The notes under the pieces were generated by a model. That model made no database searches, was not told the origin of the DNA, and saw only the letters and a list, made by a program, of their open reading frames with translations. A stretch of 64,000 nt of DNA from Streptomyces sp. NWU339 (GTDB lineage Bacteria > Actinomycetota > Actinomycetes > Streptomycetales > Streptomycetaceae): positions 140,208-204,207 of the forward strand of contig NZ_QFRK01000010.1 in NCBI RefSeq assembly GCF_003143855.1, given 5' to 3'. This document shows positions 9,118 through 16,647 of the stretch, piece by piece (the stretch's first letter is position 1; each line of letters starts with the position of its first letter). A program made the position numbers and the translations under genes.

Positions 9118-10659
9118 CTATCCGCCGGCCAGCGGGTTGGGCAGCGGACGGTACCGGGCGGCTGCGCCGTCGGCGTTGGTCCAGCGGAGGAGGAGGTTGG
9201 TTTTGGCGGGGAGGGTGGGGCCGGTGAGGAGGGCGGGCATCTCGGGGAGGTCGTGACGGGCCAGTTCGTGGCGTACCGCGGGCCAGGGGTCGAGGCCGGG
9301 GTGGTGTTCGGCGAGGGCGGCGGCGATCTCGGTCAGGTGGTTGACGATCAGGCAGTACACCAGGCGTTCCCAGCCTGCCTCCCTGGACACTTCCGGCAGG
9401 AGTTTCACGCCCTCGGCGTCCCGGAACAGCGCTTGCACGGGGATGCCGTCGGGGCCGACCGCGACCAGGGTGTTCTGCAGGTGCGCCTCCACGACGACTC
9501 CGTGCCGGGTGAAGGCGGTCAGGACCGGGGGAATGACCTGGGCCAGGTAGGCCTCCCACCAGGCGGCGGGGGTCGTGGTGGCGGCGAGCGGGTTGCCGTC
9601 GTACTCCTCGACCAGGGCGGCGGCCAGGTGGGGGACCGCGCCGGGGAGCAGGTGGTCGCGCAGGCCGTCACGGACGACGACGGCCAGTTCCTCGAAGGCG
9701 AAGTCCGCGGTGCGGTGGCCGCGGTCGCTGAGCCAGGCCGCCGGACCGTCGAAGGCGGCGAACGCCTCGTGTACCGCCGTGTCGGTCCTGCGGAGCTTCA
9801 GCAGGTCGTGGCGCCACAGGCGGCGGATGTCGTTGGTGATGCGGACGTCGAGGCTGAACTTCAGGAACAGGTCGCGTGCGGGTGCGTACAGGGTGCGGAT
9901 CGCGGCCGTGGGCCATGCCGCGAACGGGGTCGCGCCCAGCCTGATCAGGCGGCCGTCGGCGAACGCGGGGGCGAGGTTGTGGGCCGTCAGCTGCAACTGC
10001 CAGGGGTGGGCGGGCAGCAGGCGGTATCCGGGCGGGGCGGTGCCGAGCCGGTCGAGGGCCGAGGTGTCGCCCTCCTCGGCGACCGTGTCCTCGCGCAGCC
10101 CGAGCAGCGTCAGCGGGAAGCGGGCGTACGCCTCCGGCGCGTACGGCAGCCAGTTCGCAGCGGGGCCGCCGCCGCGCGCCTTGGAGGCGGGGTGGTGGGT
10201 GTGGCCGGTGAGCAGGGATTGTTCGGAGTGGAGATAGGGGTCGACGGGCGGGGCCGTCCGGGCCCGCGCCGCGAGCAGCGCGGCCACCGCGTCCCTGCTG
10301 TCGATCATCTCGGCGGGCAGCTCGTGGTTCGGCAGGCCGGTGTGCCGGCGCAGCTCCTCCGCGACGAGTTTCACCAGTTCGGTGTGGTTCACGCGGTGCC
10401 AGGCGCCGTCCACGCGCATCTCGGGTGCGGCGGGGCGCCGGGTGCCGCGGACCCGCAGCAGGCGGTCGACGCCGGGCAGGCGGTAGGTCCGGACGTCCTC
10501 CTCCCCGTCGACATTCACGTCCGTGGCCGGCACGGGTCGTGCCACCTCGCGCAGCAGACAGTTCAGCAACGGTACGGCCGCGTACGCGTCGGCGCGGGCG
10601 GCGAGCCCGGCGGAGTGGTGGGCGCCGGTCGCCGCGTCGTCGTCTGCGGGCTGGGGCAT
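9118..10659 (-). CDS. NIS siderophore synthetase, IucA/IucC family
   Basis: ATP-dependent NRPS-independent siderophore synthetase (513 aa), which condenses a carboxylic acid such as citrate or a succinyl derivative with an amine or alcohol. From ATG 10659 the protein shows HSEQSLLTGHTHHPASKARG, the HPxxK-type ATP motif, then LLPAHPWQLQ, LKFSLDVRITNDIR and VEAHLQNTLVAV, the conserved palm motifs. It ends YRPLPNPLAGG in the C-terminal FhuF-like domain. It is divergent from a second NIS gene across 115 bp. No hydroxylase, decarboxylase or exporter is nearby, so the product cannot be named. I found no iron box in the shared promoter region. Confidence 0.92.
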   Translation of the reverse strand: MPQPADDDAATGAHHSAGLAARADAYAAVPLLNCLLREVARPVPATDVNVDGEEDVRTYRLPGVDRLLRVRGTRRPAAPEMRVDGAWHRVNHTELVKLVAEELRRHTGLPNHELPAEMIDSRDAVAALLAARARTAPPVDPYLHSEQSLLTGHTHHPASKARGGGPAANWLPYAPEAYARFPLTLLGLREDTVAEEGDTSALDRLGTAPPGYRLLPAHPWQLQLTAHNLAPAFADGRLIRLGATPFAAWPTAAIRTLYAPARDLFLKFSLDVRITNDIRRLWRHDLLKLRRTDTAVHEAFAAFDGPAAWLSDRGHRTADFAFEELAVVVRDGLRDHLLPGAVPHLAAALVEEYDGNPLAATTTPAAWWEAYLAQVIPPVLTAFTRHGVVVEAHLQNTLVAVGPDGIPVQALFRDAEGVKLLPEVSREAGWERLVYCLIVNHLTEIAAALAEHHPGLDPWPAVRHELARHDLPEMPALLTGPTLPAKTNLLLRWTNADGAAARYRPLPNPLAGG

Positions 10660-10774
10660 GAGGTCCACGCGTTCCACTGTTTCCCAACGGTCTGTCCGGA
10701 CGGGGACGATCAGTATGTCCGTCGCGGACCGCCTGTCCGTCCCGCAACGCTGTTCGTACCCGAGGAGCCCGCCC

Positions 10775-12319
10775 GTGCACCGTCCCCCCACCGCCGAGGC
10801 CGAGATCGCCGACGAGCTGGCCGCCGTCCGGCCGGCTCTGGCGCCCCGGTACGCGGCAGCGCTGCCAGGGGCCCGCGCGGCCGTGCTGACCCGGCTGTGG
10901 CGTGGCCTCGCGTACGATCCGCTGCCGTGGATCACCGGCCGGGAGCCGGATCGGGACGGGCTCACCCTGCGGCTGGCGGACGGGCGGCGGCTGCACGGTC
11001 CGCGCCCGGATCCGTATGCGACCGCCGCGTACGTCACCGTCGTCCACCTGGACGAGGTGGCGTACGACGATCCGGCACGGTTGATGACGCGGCTCGCTGT
11101 GCCGCGCTCGGCGGCCTTCGCCGTCGAACTCGCGCACAGTGTCGCCTCGTTGGCGCTGTCCCGGGCGGACCGGCCGGAGGGTGGCCCGGACGAGTGGCCC
11201 CGGTGGGACTGGGAGTGGGAACAGCGGGTGGTCGACGGGCATCCGTTCCATCCCAATTGCCGTTCCCGGCCCGGTTTCTCGGTCGCCGAGCAGTTGGCGT
11301 ACGGGCCCGAGCACCGGCCGGTCGTGGAGTTGGGGCCGGTGCCGGTGCCGGCCGACGACTGTCTGGTGACGGGGGTCTGGCCGGAGTGGCTGCGGGACGG
11401 GGGGCGGGTGGTGATCCCCGTGCATCCCTGGCAGGCGGCGCATGTGCTCAAGCGGGGAGAACCCGGAAAACCTGAGAAACCTGGGAAAGGGGAGTGGGCA
11501 GACCCCGCCCGGCGGATCGCCGCGCATCCGCTGATGGCGCTGCGCACCCTCGCCCTGCCCGAAGGCCCTCATGTCAAAACGGCGTTGAGTACGCGGCTGA
11601 CGTCCTCGGTGCGGGACATCTCGCTCGGTTCGGTCGCCGCGTCCGCGGTGCTGTCCGACTTCGGGGAGTCGGTGGCCGCGCGGACCGGCGGGCTGCTGCA
11701 CATCACCCGCACCCTGGGCGCCGCGGCGGCCGGCTCCCCCGATCTGGCGGCCGTGGTGCGCGAGTCGCCGCAGGAGTACGTGTCGGCCGGGGAGCGGGTG
11801 GTCCCGGTGGCGGCGCTGGCGACCACCGAGGTGTCCCGCTCCCCCGCCCGGGTGGCCCGGTTCGCGCGGCTCGCCCTCACGGTCGGGCTGCGACTGCTCG
11901 ATCTGGGCGTGGCTCTGGAGGCGCACGGTCAGAACCTCCTGGTGGTGCTGTCGCCGGACGGGGAGCCGGTGCGGCTGGTCTACCGCGATCTGGCCGATCT
12001 GCGGGTCAGCCCCGAGCGGCTGGCGCGGCACGGCGTCCCGGTGCCCGAGCTGCCCGCCCGTATGGTCACGGACGACGAACCCGCCCTGCGGCGCAAACTG
12101 TTCGGGTCCCTGGTCGCGGGCGCGCTGGCCGGTACGACGGGTTCGGGCCCGGCGCTTCGGACCGCGCTGGAAACGGCCGTACGGGATCTGCCGCGCACGC
12201 CGGACCTCGCCGCCCTGCTCGGCGAACCACTGCCCGCGAAGGCCCTGACGCTGATGCGGCTGTCCCCCCGCGCGACCGGGGACGAATGGGCGGAACTACC
12301 CAATCCCCTGCTGGTCTAG
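10775..12319 (+). CDS. Second NIS siderophore synthetase, IucA/IucC family
   Basis: Second NIS synthetase (514 aa). I chose GTG 10775 because GAGGAG lies 7 bases upstream; an in-frame ATG at 10715 is possible but has a poorer site. Motifs include GHPFHPNCRSRPGFS, where the lysine usual in HPxxK is replaced (NCR), VIPVHPWQAAHV, KTALSTRLTSSVRDISLGS and LEAHGQNLLVVL, and the C-terminus reads WAELPNPLLV. It is divergently paired with the preceding synthetase, which suggests two sequential condensations on one scaffold. Substrate and product are unknown. A weak hairpin follows the stop. Confidence 0.92.
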   Translation: MHRPPTAEAEIADELAAVRPALAPRYAAALPGARAAVLTRLWRGLAYDPLPWITGREPDRDGLTLRLADGRRLHGPRPDPYATAAYVTVVHLDEVAYDDPARLMTRLAVPRSAAFAVELAHSVASLALSRADRPEGGPDEWPRWDWEWEQRVVDGHPFHPNCRSRPGFSVAEQLAYGPEHRPVVELGPVPVPADDCLVTGVWPEWLRDGGRVVIPVHPWQAAHVLKRGEPGKPEKPGKGEWADPARRIAAHPLMALRTLALPEGPHVKTALSTRLTSSVRDISLGSVAASAVLSDFGESVAARTGGLLHITRTLGAAAAGSPDLAAVVRESPQEYVSAGERVVPVAALATTEVSRSPARVARFARLALTVGLRLLDLGVALEAHGQNLLVVLSPDGEPVRLVYRDLADLRVSPERLARHGVPVPELPARMVTDDEPALRRKLFGSLVAGALAGTTGSGPALRTALETAVRDLPRTPDLAALLGEPLPAKALTLMRLSPRATGDEWAELPNPLLV

Positions 12320-12332
12320 GGGCCTTACGGGC

Positions 12333-12348
12333 CCCGCTTCGGAGCGGG
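12333..12348 (+). terminator. Short hairpin after the second siderophore synthetase
   Basis: CCCGCT-TTCGG-type stem-loop (6-bp stem, TCGG loop) 13 bases after the stop codon, before the VWA gene. It is a plausible weak terminator; transcription could read through into the VWA pair. Confidence 0.45.
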
Positions 12349-12374
12349 CCGTCCCCGATCAATAGGATCCCTCG

Positions 12375-13649
12375 ATGATCAGAAGAAAATGGCCGGCAGC
12401 GGGCGTCGGTGTCCTGCTCGCCGCCCTGACGGCCGGGCTCACCTTCCCGACCGCGGCGGCCGCCGGCGAACCCACGGGCCAGGACGCGCCCCAGGTCGAT
12501 CTCGTCCTCGATGTGAGCGGTTCGATGCGGACCAAGGACATCGACGGCCAGTCCCGGATGGCGGCGGCGAAACAGGCGTTCAACGAGGTGCTGGACGCGA
12601 CGCCGGAGGAGGTCGAGCTGGGGATCCGGACCCTCGGCGCCAACTACCCCGGCGACGACCGCAAGGAGGGCTGCAAGGACACCGCACAGCTCTACCCGGT
12701 CGGCCCGCTGGACCGTACGGAGGCCAAGACGGCGGTGGCCACGCTCACCCCGACCGGCTGGACCCCCATCGGCCCCGCCCTGTTGCAGGCGGCCGACGAC
12801 TTCAAGGACGGCAACGGCTCCAAGCGCATCGTGCTGATCAGCGACGGTGAGGACACCTGTGCCCCGCTCGACCCGTGCGAGGTGGCCCGGGAGATCGCGG
12901 CCAAGGGCATCGGCCTGACCATCGACACCCTGGGCCTGGTGCCGAACGCCAAGCTGAGCAGGCAGCTCAGCTGCATCGCCGAGGCGACCGGCGGCACCTA
13001 CACCTCGGTCCAGCACCAGGACGAACTCACTGACCGGGTCAATGAGTTGGTGGACCGCGCGGCCGAACCGGTGGTGACGCCGGTCGCGACCGAGGGTGCC
13101 GCGTCCTGCGCCAAGGCGCCGACACTGAAGTCCGGTCTCTACACGGACCGCGAGGAGTTCGGGCAGCAGCGCTGGTACCGCGTGGACGTACTGGCCGGTC
13201 AGGAACTGCGCGCGTCGGTGAGCGTGGCGGCCGACCGAGCGGTGAACCCGGACTACGGCGTGCTGCTGCGGGCCGTGACGGTGCACGACCGGGAGATCGT
13301 CCGCGGTGAGGCCACGGGCAACGGCCGTACGGACGTCCTGTCCACCGGCCTGCGCTACCCCGCGCCCGAACGGGACGACGACGACAGCGACAAGCCGGCC
13401 GCCGAAACGGTGTGCCTGGCGGTGACCAACTCGTTCTCGCCGGGCTCCGGTGTGAAGACCACGCCCGGTCTGCCGCTGGAACTGACCATCGACGTCGTCG
13501 AGGGGCCGGGCGAGTCGAGCGACGTGGCCTCCTTCGGCCTGGGCCGGGGCTGGTGGCTGCTCGGCGCGCTGGTCCTCACCGGTTTCCTCGCCGGTCTCGT
13601 CTGGGGCTGGCTGTCCCGCTGGCGGCTCGCGGTCTGGAGGACCCACTGA
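12375..13649 (+). CDS. Secreted, membrane-anchored von Willebrand factor A domain protein
   Basis: Predicted cell-surface protein of 424 aa. A signal peptide (WPAAGVGVLLAALTAGLTF, cut near AAAAG) precedes a VWA domain from about residue 37. The domain opens VDLVLDVSGSMRTKD, an intact DxSxS metal-ion-dependent adhesion site, with TPTGWTPIGPAL and LISDGEDTCAP matching later MIDAS loops. A second, beta-rich region follows, and a C-terminal transmembrane helix (GWWLLGALVLTGFLAGLVWG) with a short basic tail anchors it. It overlaps the next gene by one base (TGATG), so the two are coupled. The ligand is unknown. Some VWA proteins of this layout act as chaperones or adhesins. Confidence 0.85.
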   Translation: MIRRKWPAAGVGVLLAALTAGLTFPTAAAAGEPTGQDAPQVDLVLDVSGSMRTKDIDGQSRMAAAKQAFNEVLDATPEEVELGIRTLGANYPGDDRKEGCKDTAQLYPVGPLDRTEAKTAVATLTPTGWTPIGPALLQAADDFKDGNGSKRIVLISDGEDTCAPLDPCEVAREIAAKGIGLTIDTLGLVPNAKLSRQLSCIAEATGGTYTSVQHQDELTDRVNELVDRAAEPVVTPVATEGAASCAKAPTLKSGLYTDREEFGQQRWYRVDVLAGQELRASVSVAADRAVNPDYGVLLRAVTVHDREIVRGEATGNGRTDVLSTGLRYPAPERDDDDSDKPAAETVCLAVTNSFSPGSGVKTTPGLPLELTIDVVEGPGESSDVASFGLGRGWWLLGALVLTGFLAGLVWGWLSRWRLAVWRTH

Positions 13650-14479
13650 TGCGTATCACCCGCTTGCTGGGCGCCGCCCTGCTCACGCTCGGGCTGGCAG
13701 CGGCCGCCGTGGCCCCCGCGGCGGCCGACTCCAGTCCCTCCCCCGGCGCGTCCGAGGACGCCGCCGGGCCGACCCGTGCGGGCACCTCGTTCCGTACCGC
13801 GACGGAGTTCGAGCAGGGGCAGACCGCCACGGCACGTGCCTCCGTCGGCGACTACCTGTACTGGTCGTTCCCGGCGGACGCGGGGCAACGCCCCACCGTG
13901 CGGGCGACGGTGAAGCTGCCCGAGACGCACGCCGCCGAGACCTGGCGGGTCGACGTGTACGACGGTCTGCGCCGCCGCCAGGCCTGCCAGTACGGCGCCC
14001 AGACCCGCACGGCGCCGGCGGACGCGGCCTCCGTGGAACTCGCCTGCGTGCTGCGCACGGTCCGTGCCTGGTCGGAGCCATGGGCCAACGACCCGCTGCC
14101 GGGCACGTATTACATCCGGCTCACCGCGGTGAACCTCTCGGCGTCCGACCTGGGCCAGTCGGTGGACGTCGAAGTCCGGGCCGACTCCAAGGACATGGGC
14201 GGCGCCGCGGCGGTGGACGGCTCACTCGCCGAGCCGCTGGTGCCGGGCATCGCGCTGCGGACGGAGACGGACGGCGAAGGCGACGGGGATGGCGAGGAGA
14301 AGTCGTCCTCGGCCGTACTCGCCGCTCTCGAGCCCGAGGACGGCTGGACCTCCGGCTGGTGGTCCGACCGCTGGGTGTGGACCGCGGTGGGCGGTGCGCT
14401 GGCCTCGCTGGCGGGTGTCGCCGGCTACCGGTTGACCCGGGGGTCGGGACGGCCGTCCCGGGTACCGCCGGGTGTGTGA
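13649..14479 (+). CDS. Exported membrane-anchored hypothetical protein paired with the VWA protein
   Basis: Unrecognised 276-aa protein. ATG 13649 shares a base with the upstream stop, so it is translated with the VWA gene. It begins with a clear signal peptide (LLGAALLTLGLAAAAVAP, AAAD cut site). A beta-rich exported domain then contains GDYLYWSFPADAGQRPTV and two cysteines (RRQACQYG, ELACVL) that could form a disulphide. A Gly/Asp/Glu-rich linker leads to one C-terminal membrane helix. The YLYWSFPADAGQ region resembles the ligand-presenting domain of the VWA partner (RWYRVDVLAGQEL), which suggests the two share a fold. It probably forms a surface complex with the VWA protein; function unknown. 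Confidence 0.8.
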   Translation: MRITRLLGAALLTLGLAAAAVAPAAADSSPSPGASEDAAGPTRAGTSFRTATEFEQGQTATARASVGDYLYWSFPADAGQRPTVRATVKLPETHAAETWRVDVYDGLRRRQACQYGAQTRTAPADAASVELACVLRTVRAWSEPWANDPLPGTYYIRLTAVNLSASDLGQSVDVEVRADSKDMGGAAAVDGSLAEPLVPGIALRTETDGEGDGDGEEKSSSAVLAALEPEDGWTSGWWSDRWVWTAVGGALASLAGVAGYRLTRGSGRPSRVPPGV

Positions 14480-14520
14480 CGGTCGACAGCTGACCATCGG
14501 CAGCACGTGACGTCTGCCCA

Positions 14521-14545
14521 GGAGGCCCGCCTTGTGCGGGCCTCC
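14521..14545. terminator. Bidirectional terminator hairpin
   Basis: A perfect 10-bp stem GGAGGCCCGC / GCGGGCCTCC with a CTTGT loop, followed by TTCCGTT, lies between the convergent VWA-partner and HxlR genes. It fits a bidirectional factor-independent terminator. Confidence 0.8.
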
Positions 14546-14569
14546 TTCCGTTGCCGCCGCCCCTCCCCG

Positions 14570-15208
14570 TCATGCCTCCCGGAGCGCCTTGGCGAGCGGT
14601 CCGTCGCCGCCCACCTCGATCCGCCCGTCCCGCACCGCGTCGGCCACGGCCGACTCGCCGCGGCTGATCGCCGTACAGGTGTCGGCGTCGAGGGCCAGGG
14701 TGGCGTCGGGCTCACCGGGGGCGGGCCCGTCGCCGTAGACGGCCCCCTTCTCAGCCCCGACGCGCAGGTGGAACCGCCCCTCGTCCAGCCGGACTTCGAC
14801 CAGTCCCCCACTCAGCCCCTCGCCCTCCAGGACGCGCAGCAGCGGCAGCGCGAACCAGTGCGCCCGCACCGCGTCGGTGGGCCGCCGCTCCCCCAGCGCG
14901 CCCTGCCCCCACGCGCCGAGAGCCTGGAGCACCGGAAGCAGCTCGCGCCCCCGGGCGGTGAGTTCGTACACGAAGGCCGCGCCGGGCGGGGGCAGCCGCC
15001 GGCGGCTGGTCAGCCCGTCGCGCTCCATGCCCTTCAGCCGCGAGGCCAGTACGTCCGTGCTGACGCCGGGGAGGTCCGCGTGCAGGTCGGTGTAGCGCCT
15101 CGGACCGGCGAGCAGCTCCCGGACGATCAGCAGGGTCCAGCGGTCGCCGACGGCGTCGAGCGCACGGGCGGCGGAACAGTACTGGTCGTAGCTTCGGCGA
15201 GGTGACAT
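14570..15208 (-). CDS. HxlR-family transcriptional regulator with C-terminal SCP2-like domain
   Basis: 212-aa winged-helix repressor from ATG 15208. DQYCSAARALDAVGDRWTLL and the following GPRRYTDLHADLPGVSTDVL form the HxlR DNA-binding domain in the first 100 residues. The C-terminal half (ADTCTAISRGESAVADAV) resembles the SCP2 sterol-carrier-like domain often fused to actinobacterial HxlR proteins. An upstream in-frame TTG would add six residues. The gene is divergent from the aminotransferase across a 90-bp region with CTTGG/CCAAG dyads, so it probably controls that gene and itself. Confidence 0.88.
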   Translation of the reverse strand: MSPRRSYDQYCSAARALDAVGDRWTLLIVRELLAGPRRYTDLHADLPGVSTDVLASRLKGMERDGLTSRRRLPPPGAAFVYELTARGRELLPVLQALGAWGQGALGERRPTDAVRAHWFALPLLRVLEGEGLSGGLVEVRLDEGRFHLRVGAEKGAVYGDGPAPGEPDATLALDADTCTAISRGESAVADAVRDGRIEVGGDGPLAKALREA

Positions 15209-15239
15209 GCGACGCAGTGTAGACAAGTTGTTGGACTTT

Positions 15240-15265
15240 CCAAGCAGTCACTTGGTAAAACCAAG
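15240..15265. promoter_or_regulatory. Dyad operator between HxlR gene and aminotransferase
   Basis: CTTGGTAAAACCAAG at 15251-15265 is a perfect 6+3+6 palindrome. A further CCAAG half-site at 15240-15244 makes a second dyad with the first CTTGG. It sits in the divergent promoter region, 31 bases from the HxlR start. I infer it is the HxlR binding site. Confidence 0.6.
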
Positions 15266-15298
15266 CAAGCAACACCGGATACCGAGGGGAAGCGGCGC

Positions 15299-16507
15299 AT
15301 GGAGTTCCGGCAGTCGAGCAAGCTCAGCGAGGTCTGTTACGAGATCCGCGGCCCGGTCATCGAGCACGCGAACGCGCTGGAGGAGGCGGGGCACAGTGTG
15401 CTGCGGCTGAACACCGGCAACCCGGCCCTGTTCGGCTTCGAGGCGCCGGAGGAGATCGTCCAGGACATGATCAGGATGCTGCCGCAGGCGCACGGCTACA
15501 CCGACTCGCGCGGCATCCTCTCCGCCCGCCGCGCGGTGGCCCAGCGCTATCAGACCCTGGGCCTGGAGGTCGACGTCGACGACGTCTTCCTCGGCAACGG
15601 CGTCTCCGAACTGATCTCGATGGCCGTCCAGGCGCTCCTGGAGGACGGCGACGAAGTCCTCGTGCCCGCTCCGGACTTCCCCCTCTGGACGGCGGTGACC
15701 ACCCTCGCGGGTGGCAAGGCGGTGCACTACCTGTGCGACGAACAGGCCGACTGGTACCCGGACCTGGACGACATGGCGTCGAAGATCACGGACCGTACGA
15801 AGGCCGTGGTCATCATCAACCCCAACAACCCCACCGGCGCGGTCTATCCGAAGGAGGTCGTCGAGGGCATCCTCGACCTGGCCCGCCGGCACGGTCTGAT
15901 GGTCCTCGCCGACGAGATCTACGACCAGATCCTCTACGACGACGCCGTGCACCACTCGGCCGCCGCGCTCGCCCCCGACCTGGTGGTCCTCACCTTCTGC
16001 GGGCTGTCGAAGACCTACCGCGTGGCGGGCTTCCGCTCCGGCTGGCTGGTGGTCACCGGCCCCAAGCAGCACGCGAAGGACTACCTGGAGGGCCTGACCA
16101 TGCTGGCCTCCATGCGCCTGTGCGCCAACGCGCCCGCCCAGTACGCCATCCAGGCCGCGCTCGGCGGCCGCCAGTCCATCCGTGAGCTCACCGCGCCCGG
16201 CGGGCGGCTGCACGAGCAGCGGGACGTGGTCTGGGAGAAGCTGAACGAGATCCCCGGCGTGAGCTGCGTGAAGCCGAAGGGCGCCCTGTACGCGTTCCCC
16301 CGCCTGGACCCCAAGGTGCACAAGATCCACGACGACGAGAAGTTCGTCCTCGACCTGCTGCTCCGGGAGAAGATCCAGGTCGTCCAGGGCACGGGTTTCA
16401 ACTGGCCCTTCCCCGATCACTTCCGCATCCTCACCCTCCCCCACGCGGAGGATCTGGAGGCGGCGATCGGCCGCATCAGCCGCTTCCTGAGCGGATACCG
16501 TCAGTAG
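15299..16507 (+). CDS. PLP-dependent aminotransferase, alanine transaminase type
   Basis: Fold-type I aminotransferase of 402 aa, most like alanine (glutamate-pyruvate) transaminases such as AlaA. ATG 15299 has GAGGGGA upstream. Visible are LNTGNPALFGF, YTDSRGILSARRAV (cofactor and substrate entry region), INPNNPTGAVYP, LADEIYDQILYDD (Asp-Tyr that hold the pyridine), and LSKTYRVAGFRSGW, where the Lys forms the Schiff base. FRILTLPHAEDLEAAIGRI near the C-terminus carries the carboxylate-binding Arg. Full length for the family. It is divergent from an HxlR regulator, so expression is probably repressed by that protein. Confidence 0.9.
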   Translation: MEFRQSSKLSEVCYEIRGPVIEHANALEEAGHSVLRLNTGNPALFGFEAPEEIVQDMIRMLPQAHGYTDSRGILSARRAVAQRYQTLGLEVDVDDVFLGNGVSELISMAVQALLEDGDEVLVPAPDFPLWTAVTTLAGGKAVHYLCDEQADWYPDLDDMASKITDRTKAVVIINPNNPTGAVYPKEVVEGILDLARRHGLMVLADEIYDQILYDDAVHHSAAALAPDLVVLTFCGLSKTYRVAGFRSGWLVVTGPKQHAKDYLEGLTMLASMRLCANAPAQYAIQAALGGRQSIRELTAPGGRLHEQRDVVWEKLNEIPGVSCVKPKGALYAFPRLDPKVHKIHDDEKFVLDLLLREKIQVVQGTGFNWPFPDHFRILTLPHAEDLEAAIGRISRFLSGYRQ

Positions 16508-16596
16508 CGCGGCCGGTCGGCCGTGCCCAGGCCGCACACGGCTTCCCGTACGGTCCGGCCGGGTCGCCACCGGTGAGACTCCTCCCACCTGACGAG

Positions 16597-16628
16597 GACG
16601 CCCCGCCTCCTGCTGGAGACGGGGCGTC
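16597..16628. terminator. Bidirectional terminator hairpin
   Basis: GACGCCCCG (16597-16605) and CGGGGCGTC (16620-16628) form a perfect 9-bp stem with a 14-base loop. It lies between the convergent aminotransferase and MFS transporter genes and probably ends both transcripts. Confidence 0.75.
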
Positions 16629-16647
16629 GCGCTTCGCGGCGGGGGCG

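Noticed and set aside
8933..9120. Plus-strand gene MAASDTYRTVSVW... with AGGAG upstream
   Set aside because: After about 20 residues it turns Arg/Pro-rich and lies antisense to the siderophore synthetase end; typical of a non-coding frame in GC-rich DNA.
10660..10774. Iron box between the two siderophore synthetases
   Set aside because: I looked for a TTAGGTTAGGCTAACCTAA-like dyad on both strands and found none; only TGTCCG repeats are present.
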